Assembly (NCBI RefSeq): GCF_002261265.1 | Contig: NZ_NEVK01000001.1 | Location: 1-64,000 of the forward strand | DNA: 64,000 nt | Source: Bordetella genomosp. 7 | GTDB lineage: Bacteria; Pseudomonadota; Gammaproteobacteria; Burkholderiales; Burkholderiaceae_B | Direction of reading: 5' to 3' | Shown: positions 8,081 through 15,609 of the stretch, in pieces | Numbering within the stretch: the first letter of the stretch is position 1 | How the letters are laid out: each line of letters opens with the position of its first letter | Made by a program: the position numbers and the translations under genes | The notes under the pieces: model-generated | Told to the model about the DNA's origin: nothing | The model's database searches: none | Seen by the model: the letters and a program-made list of their open reading frames with translations, nothing else

Positions 8081-8908
8081 ATGTTTTCAGGCGACGCCAT
8101 GCACGATCACGATTTCCAGCCCGACTCTGAAGGCACGCTTGCCGACCGCGTCACCGATATGCTGGCGCGCCAGATCCGTAGCGGCGCCTATCCGGTCAAT
8201 GCCCGGCTGCCCACCGAAAAAATCATGACCGAGGAATACGGCGTCAGCCGCACGGTGGTCCGCGAGGCCATCGCCCGGCTGAAGTCCGAGGGCTTGGTGG
8301 AAACACGCCAGGGCAGTGGAACGGTGGTACTGCCGCGCGGCGCGAGCGATGCTTTCCGACTGGGCAAGCCGGACGAGGATCTTGCCCGCGGGGTGCTGCG
8401 CATCCTGGAGCTGCGTCGCGGCATTGAAGCCGAAATGGCCGCCCTGGCCGCCGAACGGCGCACGGCGCAGCAAATGGCGCTCATCAACCGCGCCCTGATC
8501 AATATCGACAACGCGGTAAGCGCGGGCGGCGATGGCGTGGAAGAAGACCTGGCCTTTCATCTGGCCATCGCGCGCGCCACCGACAACCCGCATTACGCCG
8601 AGCTGCTGGGCATGCTGACGCGGGCATTGCGCGACGCCATCCGCGTCACCCGCGGCAACGAAGCTCGCCAGGCTGCGCTTGCGGAAGACGTGCGGGCCGA
8701 GCACGAGGCCATACGCTGGGCCATCGAGCATCGCGATGTGCAAGCCGCACGGGTCGCCGCATTCCGCCACATGCAAAGCACGGCCCAGCGCATCGAGAAT
8801 GTGGACCCGGGTTACTGGAAGGGCGCCAGCAGCGCCGCCGCCCGCCGCCTGGCCCGCACGCGCCTGGCCGCCACGATACGGGGCACGGCCGATCCGGCAG
8901 ACTCCTGA
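8081..8908 (+). CDS. FadR-type GntR-family transcriptional regulator (FCD domain)
   Basis: A 275-residue regulator with an N-terminal winged helix-turn-helix (about residues 20-85, ADRVTDMLARQIRSGAYPVN, then GVSRTVVREAIARLKSEGLV with the QGSGTVV wing). A C-terminal all-helical FCD ligand domain follows, with EEDLAFHLAIARATDNPHY; Asp and His there usually bind a metal that contacts the organic-acid effector. It is divergent from the seven-gene hydroxyacid operon and most likely controls it. The start may instead be the ATG at 8099, six codons in; neither has a strong ribosome site. The effector is probably a pathway acid. Confidence 0.9.
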   Translation: MFSGDAMHDHDFQPDSEGTLADRVTDMLARQIRSGAYPVNARLPTEKIMTEEYGVSRTVVREAIARLKSEGLVETRQGSGTVVLPRGASDAFRLGKPDEDLARGVLRILELRRGIEAEMAALAAERRTAQQMALINRALINIDNAVSAGGDGVEEDLAFHLAIARATDNPHYAELLGMLTRALRDAIRVTRGNEARQAALAEDVRAEHEAIRWAIEHRDVQAARVAAFRHMQSTAQRIENVDPGYWKGASSAAARRLARTRLAATIRGTADPADS

Positions 8909-9108
8909 TGCCGTACTGCGTGCGGGAACCGGGGTTTCCACATGCTGCTCACGAGGGCGTACGTCTCGAAACAACCGGGTGATTTACGCTTTATGTCCGC
9001 CCGGCTACGATCGATCGCTGTCCTCAGCGCCGGCATGCGCTACCGGGCGGCAGCGCCGAGGCGCAACGATATTTCTTCGTGCAGCAACCGTGTCTGAGGA
9101 GAGAATCG

Positions 9109-9930
9109 ATGAAACGCGTACATAAGTCCGTGGCTGCGGCTGTGGTTTGCGCCTTCGCGCTGCATGGCAATGCCGCAGCCCTGGCCCAGCCGGCCGGGGT
9201 TGCGGCCTACCAGCCCACCGTTGGCCAGTCGGGCAAGGACGTCGTGTGGGTTCCCACGCCGCAATCGCTGGTGGACCGCATGCTGGACATGGCCGAGCTT
9301 ACCCCGCAAGACCGCCTGGTGGACCTGGGCAGCGGCGACGGGCGCACCGTGATCACGGCCGCGCAGCGTGGCGCCACCGCGCGCGGCATAGAGTTCAACC
9401 CCGACATGGTGGCGCTGGCCAAGCGCGCCGCGCGCGATGCGGGCGTAACCGACAAGGCGACGTTCGAACATGGCGACATCTTCAAATCCGATTTTTCGGA
9501 TGCCACGGTGGTTACGCTGTTCCTGTTGCCCGCCCTGAATCTGAAGCTGCGTCCCACCTTGCTCGACATGAAGCCCGGCACCCGCATCGTGTCCAACTCG
9601 TTCACCATGGACGACTGGGAGCCCGACGAGACCGTGTCCGCGCAGGACTGTTCGGCATATTGCAGCGCCTATAAATGGGTCGTGCCGGCAAAGGTAGCCG
9701 GACGATGGACCATGGACGGCAAAGAACTCGTGCTGGACCAGACTTTCCAGAAGCTCACGGGCACCCTGCGCGATGGCGGCAATGCCATCCCCATTACCGA
9801 CGCCCGCCTGAATGGCGAACATATCGAGTTCAGCGCCGGCGCGCAGACCTATACGGGGCGGGTGTCCGGCCAACAGATGCAAGGCAAGGTAGGCGGCAAG
9901 CCCTGGACTGCGACGCGCGCCGGAAGCTGA
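9109..9930 (+). CDS. Signal-peptide-bearing class I SAM methyltransferase-like protein
   Basis: About 273 residues from the ATG at 9109, chosen because TGAGGAGAG lies just upstream; a GTG at 9079 is also in frame. Residues 1-27 look like a Sec signal peptide (KR, hydrophobic core, Ala-rich cleavage region). A Rossmann methyltransferase segment follows, with motif I VDLGSGDG at 71-78, the acidic motif II GIEFNP near 94 and HGDIF near 125. The last 60 residues or so look like a small beta-rich tail with repeated Gly/Thr turns. The odd point is location: S-adenosylmethionine is cytoplasmic, yet the protein appears exported. It could be a non-catalytic or repurposed fold. It stands alone, with a hairpin after its stop. 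Confidence 0.75.
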   Translation: MKRVHKSVAAAVVCAFALHGNAAALAQPAGVAAYQPTVGQSGKDVVWVPTPQSLVDRMLDMAELTPQDRLVDLGSGDGRTVITAAQRGATARGIEFNPDMVALAKRAARDAGVTDKATFEHGDIFKSDFSDATVVTLFLLPALNLKLRPTLLDMKPGTRIVSNSFTMDDWEPDETVSAQDCSAYCSAYKWVVPAKVAGRWTMDGKELVLDQTFQKLTGTLRDGGNAIPITDARLNGEHIEFSAGAQTYTGRVSGQQMQGKVGGKPWTATRAGS

Positions 9931-9949
9931 TGCAGGGGCATGCCGAACC

Positions 9950-9978
9950 ACCTTTGGCGTGGGCCGCGCGCCAAAGGT
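9950..9978 (+). terminator. 10-bp stem hairpin after the methyltransferase-like gene
   Basis: ACCTTTGGCG and its exact reverse complement CGCCAAAGGT are separated by nine bases, 20 bases after the upstream stop codon. There is no run of T after it, so it is not a classical intrinsic terminator. It may stabilise the 3' end or be a small dispersed repeat. The rest of the 394-base gap up to 10324 holds a Fur-like box and an AT-rich promoter region but no gene I can support. Confidence 0.5.
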
Positions 9979-10207
9979 AACCACCAGGCCAGACAGCGGG
10001 CGGTACGGACGATACGCCGGGCGCAGACCGGCACCCATCAGTGGTGCGCGCGCGCGACCGCTGCTCTGTTCATTTCTTTTCCTGATCCAGGCGTTGCCGC
10101 CGGGCCGTAGGCGCTCGGCCGATATGCCTTGGGGCGAAGTTCCAGCTTCGTCAAAACAGTTGTTTCAGTCAATTTCGGGGACGCATCTCTCGGCCGATAT
10201 CGGAAAC

Positions 10208-10226
10208 GAGAATGGTTATCCTTTGC
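10208..10226 (+). promoter_or_regulatory. Probable Fur box upstream of the TonB-dependent receptor
   Basis: GAGAATGGTTATCCTTTGC matches the 19-bp consensus GATAATGATAATCATTATC at 13 positions by my alignment. It lies about 100 bases before the receptor start, in an AT-rich stretch followed by TTTTCTGACTAAAAACT. Fur with Fe2+ would repress transcription here when iron is plentiful, which fits the function of the downstream genes. The call rests on similarity and context. Confidence 0.55.
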
Positions 10227-10324
10227 GTCGAACTTTTCTGACTAAAAACTGAAGCAATCGGCCTGCTTCGATGCGTTTCAACGTACGGCTGATGCTTCGT
10301 CCCCGTTATTTACTGGAGTGTTGC

Positions 10325-12322
10325 ATGTATCCCCCGCCTGACTACGCGTGGCCCCGTGCCGTGGCTGGTGCGCCGATGAAAGCGCTGGCTGCTGCCATCC
10401 TGTTCGGAACATCCGTGGCGGCGCCCGCCCAGGCGGCCGAGTCGAACGCCCCCGTTGCCGAAATGGAAAGCGTAGTGGTTACCGCCAGCGGCTTCGAGCA
10501 GAACGTCGTGGACGCACCGGCGTCGATCAGCGTGATTCCGCGCCAGAAGCTGGAACAGGGCAACTATCGCGACCTGAACGACGCGTTGCGTGATATTCCG
10601 GGCGTGATCATTACGTCCAATGGCGACAATAACGGCCGGGGCGATATCAGCCTGCGCGGCATGGGGTCGGCCTACACGCTGATTCTGGTGGATGGCAAGC
10701 GCACCAATACCCGCGAAACGCAGGCCAACGGCAGCACGGGCACCGATCAGAGCTGGGCGCCGCCGCTGTCGGCCATCGAGCGTATCGAAGTCGTGCGCGG
10801 CCCGATGTCTTCTTTGTATGGGTCGGACGCCATGGGCGGCGTGGTCAATATCATTACGCGCAAGGTTGCCAAAGAATGGAACGGCGCCATACGCGCGGAG
10901 ACGACCATCCAGCAACATTCGCGTTCGGGCGACGAGCACCAGGGCAATTTTTATCTCAGCGGCCCCATCAAGAGCGACCTGCTGGGCCTGAGCATCTATG
11001 GCGTGTACACGCATCGTGACGAAGACCACGTCTACGAAGGCTACAACAAGGCCCGCAATATGGGCGGCACAGTCAAGCTTGCGTTGACGCCGACCAAGGA
11101 CCACGACATCGTGCTTGAGGCGGAAGACTACAAGCAGCGATTCGAATCCAACCTGGGCAGGACGCTGGATCCGGAGACCAATGACGAAGACAGCCTGCGC
11201 GACTTCGAGCGCCAGCGCTATGCGCTCAGTCACAACGGCCGCTGGACGCCCAATCTGCTTACGGATTCCTATGTTCAACGCGAGCGCACCCACAACGTCA
11301 CGCGCGAAATGACGATCGTGAACACGATCGCCAGCAGCAATTTCACTTATCTGTTCGACCGCCATACGACGGTGTTCGGCGCATACTACGAAAAGAACGA
11401 GCTGGACGATTCGACGTCCAACACGATCTCGGACCTGTCCACGGCCGACCGCTGGCAGTACGCCTTTTTTGCCGAAGATGAATGGCGCATTACCGACGAC
11501 TTCGCGCTGACGGCGGGGCTGCGCTGGGACAAGGAAAAAACCGCCGGCTCGCATTGGTCGCCGCGCCTGTACGGCGTGTATCACCTCAACGACAACTGGA
11601 CGGTCAAGGGCGGGGTGTCAACGGGCTTCAAGGCGCCGAACATCCGCCAGACGATCCCGAACTGGGGCGCGTCCAGCCGCGGCGGCGACCGCTACGGAAA
11701 CCCGGATCTTCAGCCGGAAAAATCCCTGACCAAGGAAATCGGCGTGCTGTACAACGCCGACAATGGCCTGCAAGCCGGCCTGACGCTGTTTGACAACAAG
11801 TTCGAAGACAAGATCACTCGCGTGCCTTGCCCGGAATGCGGGCCCCCGAACCGCTTTGGCCGCTCGCCCACCACCTATGCCAACGTGGACAACGCCGTTA
11901 CGCGTGGCGTAGAAGCCAGCCTGACGGCGCCCCTGACCGAGACCATCACCTTGAACTCGGCATACACCTACACGTACTCGAAGCAGAAATCGGGCGAGTA
12001 CGCAGGGCAGCCGCTGAACCAGTTGCCCAAGCACATGTTCAACGTCGGCCTGGATTGGCAGGCGACTTCGGACCTGAATCTGTGGACGCGCCTGCAGTTC
12101 CGCGGCAAGGAAAGCGACCCCACCACCACGCCGTCGTCGGGCGAGCCGTTTGTGGCGCCGTCGTATACCTTCGTGGATCTGGGCGGCTCGTATAACGTAA
12201 ACAAGAACGTAGTGCTGCGTGCGGGTATCTATAACCTGTTCGACAAGACGGTCACCTACGACGATTACCAATTCGTCGAGGACGGGCGTCGCCTCTGGCT
12301 GGCCATGGACATCCGGTTCTGA
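10325..12322 (+). CDS. TonB-dependent outer-membrane receptor (siderophore/iron type)
   Basis: About 665 residues from ATG 10325, preceded by CTGGAG; an upstream ATG at 10271 is less likely. It has a signal peptide ending near AQAAE, then a plug domain with SVVVTASGFEQNVVDAPASI (TonB-box side) and IERIEVVRGPMSSLYGSDAMGG. A long beta barrel ends in the outer-membrane signature of a C-terminal Phe (LAMDIRF). A CPECG pair in a likely surface loop could form a disulfide. Such receptors import ferric siderophores or heme using TonB energy. The Fur-like box upstream and the downstream DUF3649/PepSY/DUF3325 genes, which often accompany iron receptors, support iron uptake. The ligand is not determined. 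Confidence 0.9.
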   Translation: MYPPPDYAWPRAVAGAPMKALAAAILFGTSVAAPAQAAESNAPVAEMESVVVTASGFEQNVVDAPASISVIPRQKLEQGNYRDLNDALRDIPGVIITSNGDNNGRGDISLRGMGSAYTLILVDGKRTNTRETQANGSTGTDQSWAPPLSAIERIEVVRGPMSSLYGSDAMGGVVNIITRKVAKEWNGAIRAETTIQQHSRSGDEHQGNFYLSGPIKSDLLGLSIYGVYTHRDEDHVYEGYNKARNMGGTVKLALTPTKDHDIVLEAEDYKQRFESNLGRTLDPETNDEDSLRDFERQRYALSHNGRWTPNLLTDSYVQRERTHNVTREMTIVNTIASSNFTYLFDRHTTVFGAYYEKNELDDSTSNTISDLSTADRWQYAFFAEDEWRITDDFALTAGLRWDKEKTAGSHWSPRLYGVYHLNDNWTVKGGVSTGFKAPNIRQTIPNWGASSRGGDRYGNPDLQPEKSLTKEIGVLYNADNGLQAGLTLFDNKFEDKITRVPCPECGPPNRFGRSPTTYANVDNAVTRGVEASLTAPLTETITLNSAYTYTYSKQKSGEYAGQPLNQLPKHMFNVGLDWQATSDLNLWTRLQFRGKESDPTTTPSSGEPFVAPSYTFVDLGGSYNVNKNVVLRAGIYNLFDKTVTYDDYQFVEDGRRLWLAMDIRF

Positions 12323-12333
12323 TAGCGCCACAT

Positions 12334-12678
12334 ATGATGTCGAACCTTCCGCAAGCCCCTGCCGCGGCAGGGGCCGCGGCGGCGCGCAAGCCTGCGGCCA
12401 CCGGGCTGCCGATGCGTTACCGCGTGGCTGTGTTGTACCGCTTTGTCCTGGCCCTGGCGGGCGGCTACGCCTGTGGCAGCTTCGGCGCCATGGCGATCGC
12501 GACGGCTTTTTCCGGATATCGGGGCAGCGCAGCCATGAGCGCCACGCTGGCCGCTTTTTCGATACAGACCGCCGCATTCATCTGGGTATTCATGGTGCGC
12601 AGCACGCTCAAGGCCACCCTGGGCATTGTGGTATTCGGCGCGCTTATGCTCGCCATCTTCAAATTGGCCGGAGGCTGA
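12334..12678 (+). CDS. DUF3649 small membrane protein of iron-uptake locus
   Basis: A 114-residue protein with a flexible Ala/Pro-rich N terminus (about 25 residues), then three hydrophobic segments (roughly 32-52, 65-85 and 90-112). It resembles DUF3649 proteins, which commonly sit between a TonB-dependent receptor and a PepSY-domain membrane protein. It starts 11 bases after the receptor stop, and the next gene starts one base after its own stop, so all are likely one transcript. The molecular role is unknown; context suggests help in siderophore-iron handling at the inner membrane. An alternative start at the second Met is possible. Confidence 0.8.
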   Translation: MMSNLPQAPAAAGAAAARKPAATGLPMRYRVAVLYRFVLALAGGYACGSFGAMAIATAFSGYRGSAAMSATLAAFSIQTAAFIWVFMVRSTLKATLGIVVFGALMLAIFKLAGG

Positions 12679-12679
12679 G

Positions 12680-14314
12680 TTGCGCCCAGACTTGAAACCC
12701 GAAGGCCCGCGGCAATCGATGTCGTGGCTGCATACGTGGTCCAGCCTGCTGCTGGGCTGGCTGCTGTTCGCGATATTCCTGACCGGCACCTTGAGCTTTT
12801 TCTATCCGGAAATAACGGTATGGATGAAACCGGAACTGCATCGGTCCGTGCCGCCGGCGAGCCCGGCTCGGCAGGCAGAAGTTGCCGTGGACTACTTGCA
12901 GAAGCACCATGCCGATGCAGGCAGCTGGCTGATCCAGCTGCCCAATGAACGTTCCAATACCACAGTGGTGACGGTGCGAGGCCAGGACGAAGACCCGCGC
13001 GCCCGCCGTGGCGGCACGCGCATCACGCTGGACAGCGCCACCGGCCAGCAGCTGCAAAGCCGCGAGACTCGCGGCGGCGCCTTCCTGTACCGCTTCCATT
13101 TCGAGCTGTACGGCTTGCCGCGGATATGGGCGCGCTGGATCGTGGGCATCGCCACATTGCTGATGTTCGTATCCATCATCAGCGGCATCATCACGCACAA
13201 GAAGATCTTCGCCGATTTCTTCACCTTCCGGCGCGGCAAGGGCCAGCGTTCCTGGCTGGACGCGCACAACGCGACGGCGGTGCTGGCTTTGCCTTTTCAC
13301 ATCATGATCACCTTCAGCGGCCTGCTGCTGCTGATGTTCACCATCATGCCGTGGGGCGTGACGCAGCTCTACGACAGCCGCATCCAGTTCCTGCAAGACC
13401 AGAATCGCGCCGTGCTAACCGCGGCGGGGCAGGGCGCGCGACCGAACCCGCCAACGTCGTCGCCCGCGGAGCTGGCCCCGCTGGCGCCCATCCTGGCCGA
13501 CGCGCACGCGGCATGGCAAGATAATCCGGTCGGCTCCATCAACATCATTGCGCCCAATACCAGCCAGGCACAGATTGAGTTGCGTGCGCTGCATAGCGCG
13601 GGCGTGGCCACGCGCAACGTGTACCCGAGCCTGCGCTACGACGGCGTGACCGGCGCCCGGGTCCCGGACAGCGGCGCGGCCGCGTCCGGGCCTTCGGTGC
13701 CCATGGCCACGTACAACGTGCTGACCACCCTGCATGAGGGCCGCGGCGTCGACGCAGCCTTTCGGTGGCTGTTGTTTCTTTCCGGCATCGTGGGCAGTGT
13801 CATGGTCGCCACCGGCCTGGTGCTGTGGTGCGTAAAGCGCTTGCCTCAGCAGCAAAAGCGCGGCGGCAAGTCGTTCGGCTATCGCCTGGTAGAGGCGACC
13901 AATGCCGCCGCCATTGTGGGCCTGCCCATTGCCTGCGCGGCCTACTTCTACGCTAACCGGATATTGCCGGCCGATATGGCGGGGCGCGCCGAACGCGAGA
14001 TCCACGTATTTTTTGTGGTCTGGCTGGCAACGCTGTTGTATGCGGGCGTGCGCCCCAACCGCCGGGCCTGGCTGGACCTGTTGCTGGTGGCCGGCCTTGC
14101 CTACGCCAGCTTGCCCGCGCTGAATGCCCTGACCGGCGGCACCCCGGTATGGCATGCCATGTCGCACGGGCAGTGGATGATCGCCTCGTTCGATCTTGCG
14201 GCCTTGGTTTTTGCGGCCGTCTTCGCCTTTGCCTGGCGCAGGCTGCGGCTGCACCAGGGTGTGCTGGCGCGCAAGGCCGTGCCTGCCGCCGCCACTGCAG
14301 GGGGCGCCGCATGA
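12680..14314 (+). CDS. PepSY-domain (PepSY_TM) inner-membrane protein
   Basis: About 544 residues. The start is taken as TTG 12680 because GGAGG lies six bases upstream and it adjoins the previous stop; the frame is open further 5'. It has about eight membrane segments. The first (SWLHTWSSLLLGWLLF) begins with the family's histidine, others carry HNATAVLALPFHIMITFSG and WLLFLSGIVGSVM, and two large loops are periplasmic. PepSY_TM proteins in iron loci are thought to act as ferric reductases or heme-linked electron carriers that free iron from siderophores; the conserved histidines could ligate heme. This protein's role is inferred from family and operon. Confidence 0.85.
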   Translation: MRPDLKPEGPRQSMSWLHTWSSLLLGWLLFAIFLTGTLSFFYPEITVWMKPELHRSVPPASPARQAEVAVDYLQKHHADAGSWLIQLPNERSNTTVVTVRGQDEDPRARRGGTRITLDSATGQQLQSRETRGGAFLYRFHFELYGLPRIWARWIVGIATLLMFVSIISGIITHKKIFADFFTFRRGKGQRSWLDAHNATAVLALPFHIMITFSGLLLLMFTIMPWGVTQLYDSRIQFLQDQNRAVLTAAGQGARPNPPTSSPAELAPLAPILADAHAAWQDNPVGSINIIAPNTSQAQIELRALHSAGVATRNVYPSLRYDGVTGARVPDSGAAASGPSVPMATYNVLTTLHEGRGVDAAFRWLLFLSGIVGSVMVATGLVLWCVKRLPQQQKRGGKSFGYRLVEATNAAAIVGLPIACAAYFYANRILPADMAGRAEREIHVFFVVWLATLLYAGVRPNRRAWLDLLLVAGLAYASLPALNALTGGTPVWHAMSHGQWMIASFDLAALVFAAVFAFAWRRLRLHQGVLARKAVPAAATAGGAA

Positions 14315-14649
14315 GCTTCTTTCTGCTTGCGTGGTGCGTGTGCACGCTGGGATTCATCGCCCTGGCTGCTTCCATGCCCCGACACCAAGAACAGATATTC
14401 GGCAAGGAACTTGGCCAGCCGCGCAGCCGCGTCGCGGCCGCAGCAGGCTGGGCGATGCTGGGTCTTGGCCTGGCTGTGTGCCTGCCTGGCGGTGTCTTGA
14501 GCAATATGGTCAGCTACTGGGTGGGTGTGCTGACGTTTTCCGCGCTGGCCGTTGTGCTGTGGCTGAGCTACATGGCGCATCGCCTGGGTTGGCTGGCGGC
14601 CGCATGTGCCGCCATGGCGCTGCCCTGCCTGTTTGCCATGGCGCGTTGA
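14311..14649 (+). CDS. DUF3325 small membrane protein of iron-uptake locus
   Basis: A 112-residue protein with three hydrophobic helices (about 1-20, 42-62 and 66-110). It starts inside the stop of the PepSY gene (ATGA overlap), indicating translational coupling. The sequence MSFFLLAWCVCTLGFIALA and the short RHQEQIFGK loop fit DUF3325, a family that closes TonB receptor/DUF3649/PepSY operons. The function is not known. It converges with the GntR gene at 14690 and I see no clear terminator in the 40-base gap. Confidence 0.8.
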   Translation: MSFFLLAWCVCTLGFIALAASMPRHQEQIFGKELGQPRSRVAAAAGWAMLGLGLAVCLPGGVLSNMVSYWVGVLTFSALAVVLWLSYMAHRLGWLAAACAAMALPCLFAMAR

Positions 14650-14689
14650 TGGCCGCGCCGCGAGGGCGCGGGCACGGCCTGTGGCGGCC

Positions 14690-15370
14690 TCAACTCTTGA
14701 ACACGTCTTCCAGGTCGACGATTTCTTCGGGCGGTTCGAGCGTGCAGCTTTGTTCGATGTGCGTCAGGTGCTGCAGCGTCAGCGCCTCGGCGCGCTTGGC
14801 GTCGCCGGCTTCGATGGCATCGATGATGAGCGAGTGTTCGTCGTGGCGGCAGCTGGTGGCCGTGGGCAGGTTGTAGAGGAAAATCACCAGGCAGGTCTGG
14901 GTGGACAGTTCGCGCATCATGCGCGCGAGCTCCAGGTTGCCGGCCAGCTCGCTCAGCACAATGTGGAACTCGCCGGCCAGCCGCACGATGGCGCGCTTGT
15001 CGTTGCGTTCGCGCGCGGCTTGTTCAAGGATGGCGTGCTCGCGCAGCCGCTGCAGCTTCTCGGGCGTCAGGTTGGCCGTCAGGCGGCGCACCACTGCCGG
15101 TTCAATGATGCGCCGAGCCTCGAACACGTCTTTTGCTTTCTCGATCGTGGGCTTGGCGACGAACGCGCCCCGTTGCGGGATGAGCTCGACCACCTGCTCG
15201 TGCGCCAAGCGCGCAAGCACCTCGCGGATGCGCGGGCGGCTGACCGAGAAAATCTCGGCGAGTCTTTCTTCTACCAATTTCGTGCCGGGCTTGAGGCGGT
15301 TGTCCAGCACCGCCGAATACACGCGCTCATGGATCTCGTTGACAGTGCTTTCTCGTTTTTCTGAAGTCAT
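14690..15370 (-). CDS. GntR-family transcriptional regulator (FCD domain)
   Basis: A 226-residue regulator. The N-terminal winged helix is visible at residues 10-75 (VNEIHERVYSAVLDNRLKPG, ERLAEIFSVSRPRIREVLAR, then the PQRGAFVAKP wing). A C-terminal FCD domain (about 85-210) has EFHIVLSELAGNLELARMM and HDEHSLIIDAIEAGD, whose His residues usually ligate metal. It faces the divergent dihydropyrimidinase/amidohydrolase/ABC operon and is its probable regulator. The TAATG-N4-CATTA inverted repeat at 15522-15535 in the shared gap is a good operator candidate. The effector may be a ring-opened product of the enzymes. Confidence 0.9.
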   Translation of the reverse strand: MTSEKRESTVNEIHERVYSAVLDNRLKPGTKLVEERLAEIFSVSRPRIREVLARLAHEQVVELIPQRGAFVAKPTIEKAKDVFEARRIIEPAVVRRLTANLTPEKLQRLREHAILEQAARERNDKRAIVRLAGEFHIVLSELAGNLELARMMRELSTQTCLVIFLYNLPTATSCRHDEHSLIIDAIEAGDAKRAEALTLQHLTHIEQSCTLEPPEEIVDLEDVFKS

Positions 15371-15521
15371 GGATGCTTGGGGAAGGTCTTAGACGTAGGC
15401 GCTTGAGGCATTTTTCGCAGCTTAGACCAACGCGCCCCGAATGGCGCGGCCGGCCGCGTGTACATCAGCATCCGAATTGTAGATATTTTTCGATGTTTTT
15501 GTTTTATATCGGGTTAACACT

Positions 15522-15535
15522 AATGTAAGCATTAT
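15522..15535. promoter_or_regulatory. Inverted repeat TAATG-N4-CATTA, candidate operator
   Basis: A perfect 5-bp inverted repeat around TAAG, in the AT-rich part of the 239-base gap between the minus-strand GntR gene (start 15370) and the plus-strand hydrolase operon (start 15610). It sits about 75 bases before the hydrolase start, where a repressor would cover the promoter. The gap also contains GTTTTTGTTTTATATC. Assignment is positional. Confidence 0.45.
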
Positions 15536-15609
15536 TGTTGTCAGTCATAGAATAGCGCTGTAGTTGATTCAGCAACGAGGGGATGGCCCCTCACGCCTCA
15601 CGGAAGCGG

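Noticed and set aside
8909-9108. A possible small gene between the GntR gene and the methyltransferase-like gene
   Set aside because: Frames are short, without ribosome sites, and the stretch looks like ordinary intergenic DNA.
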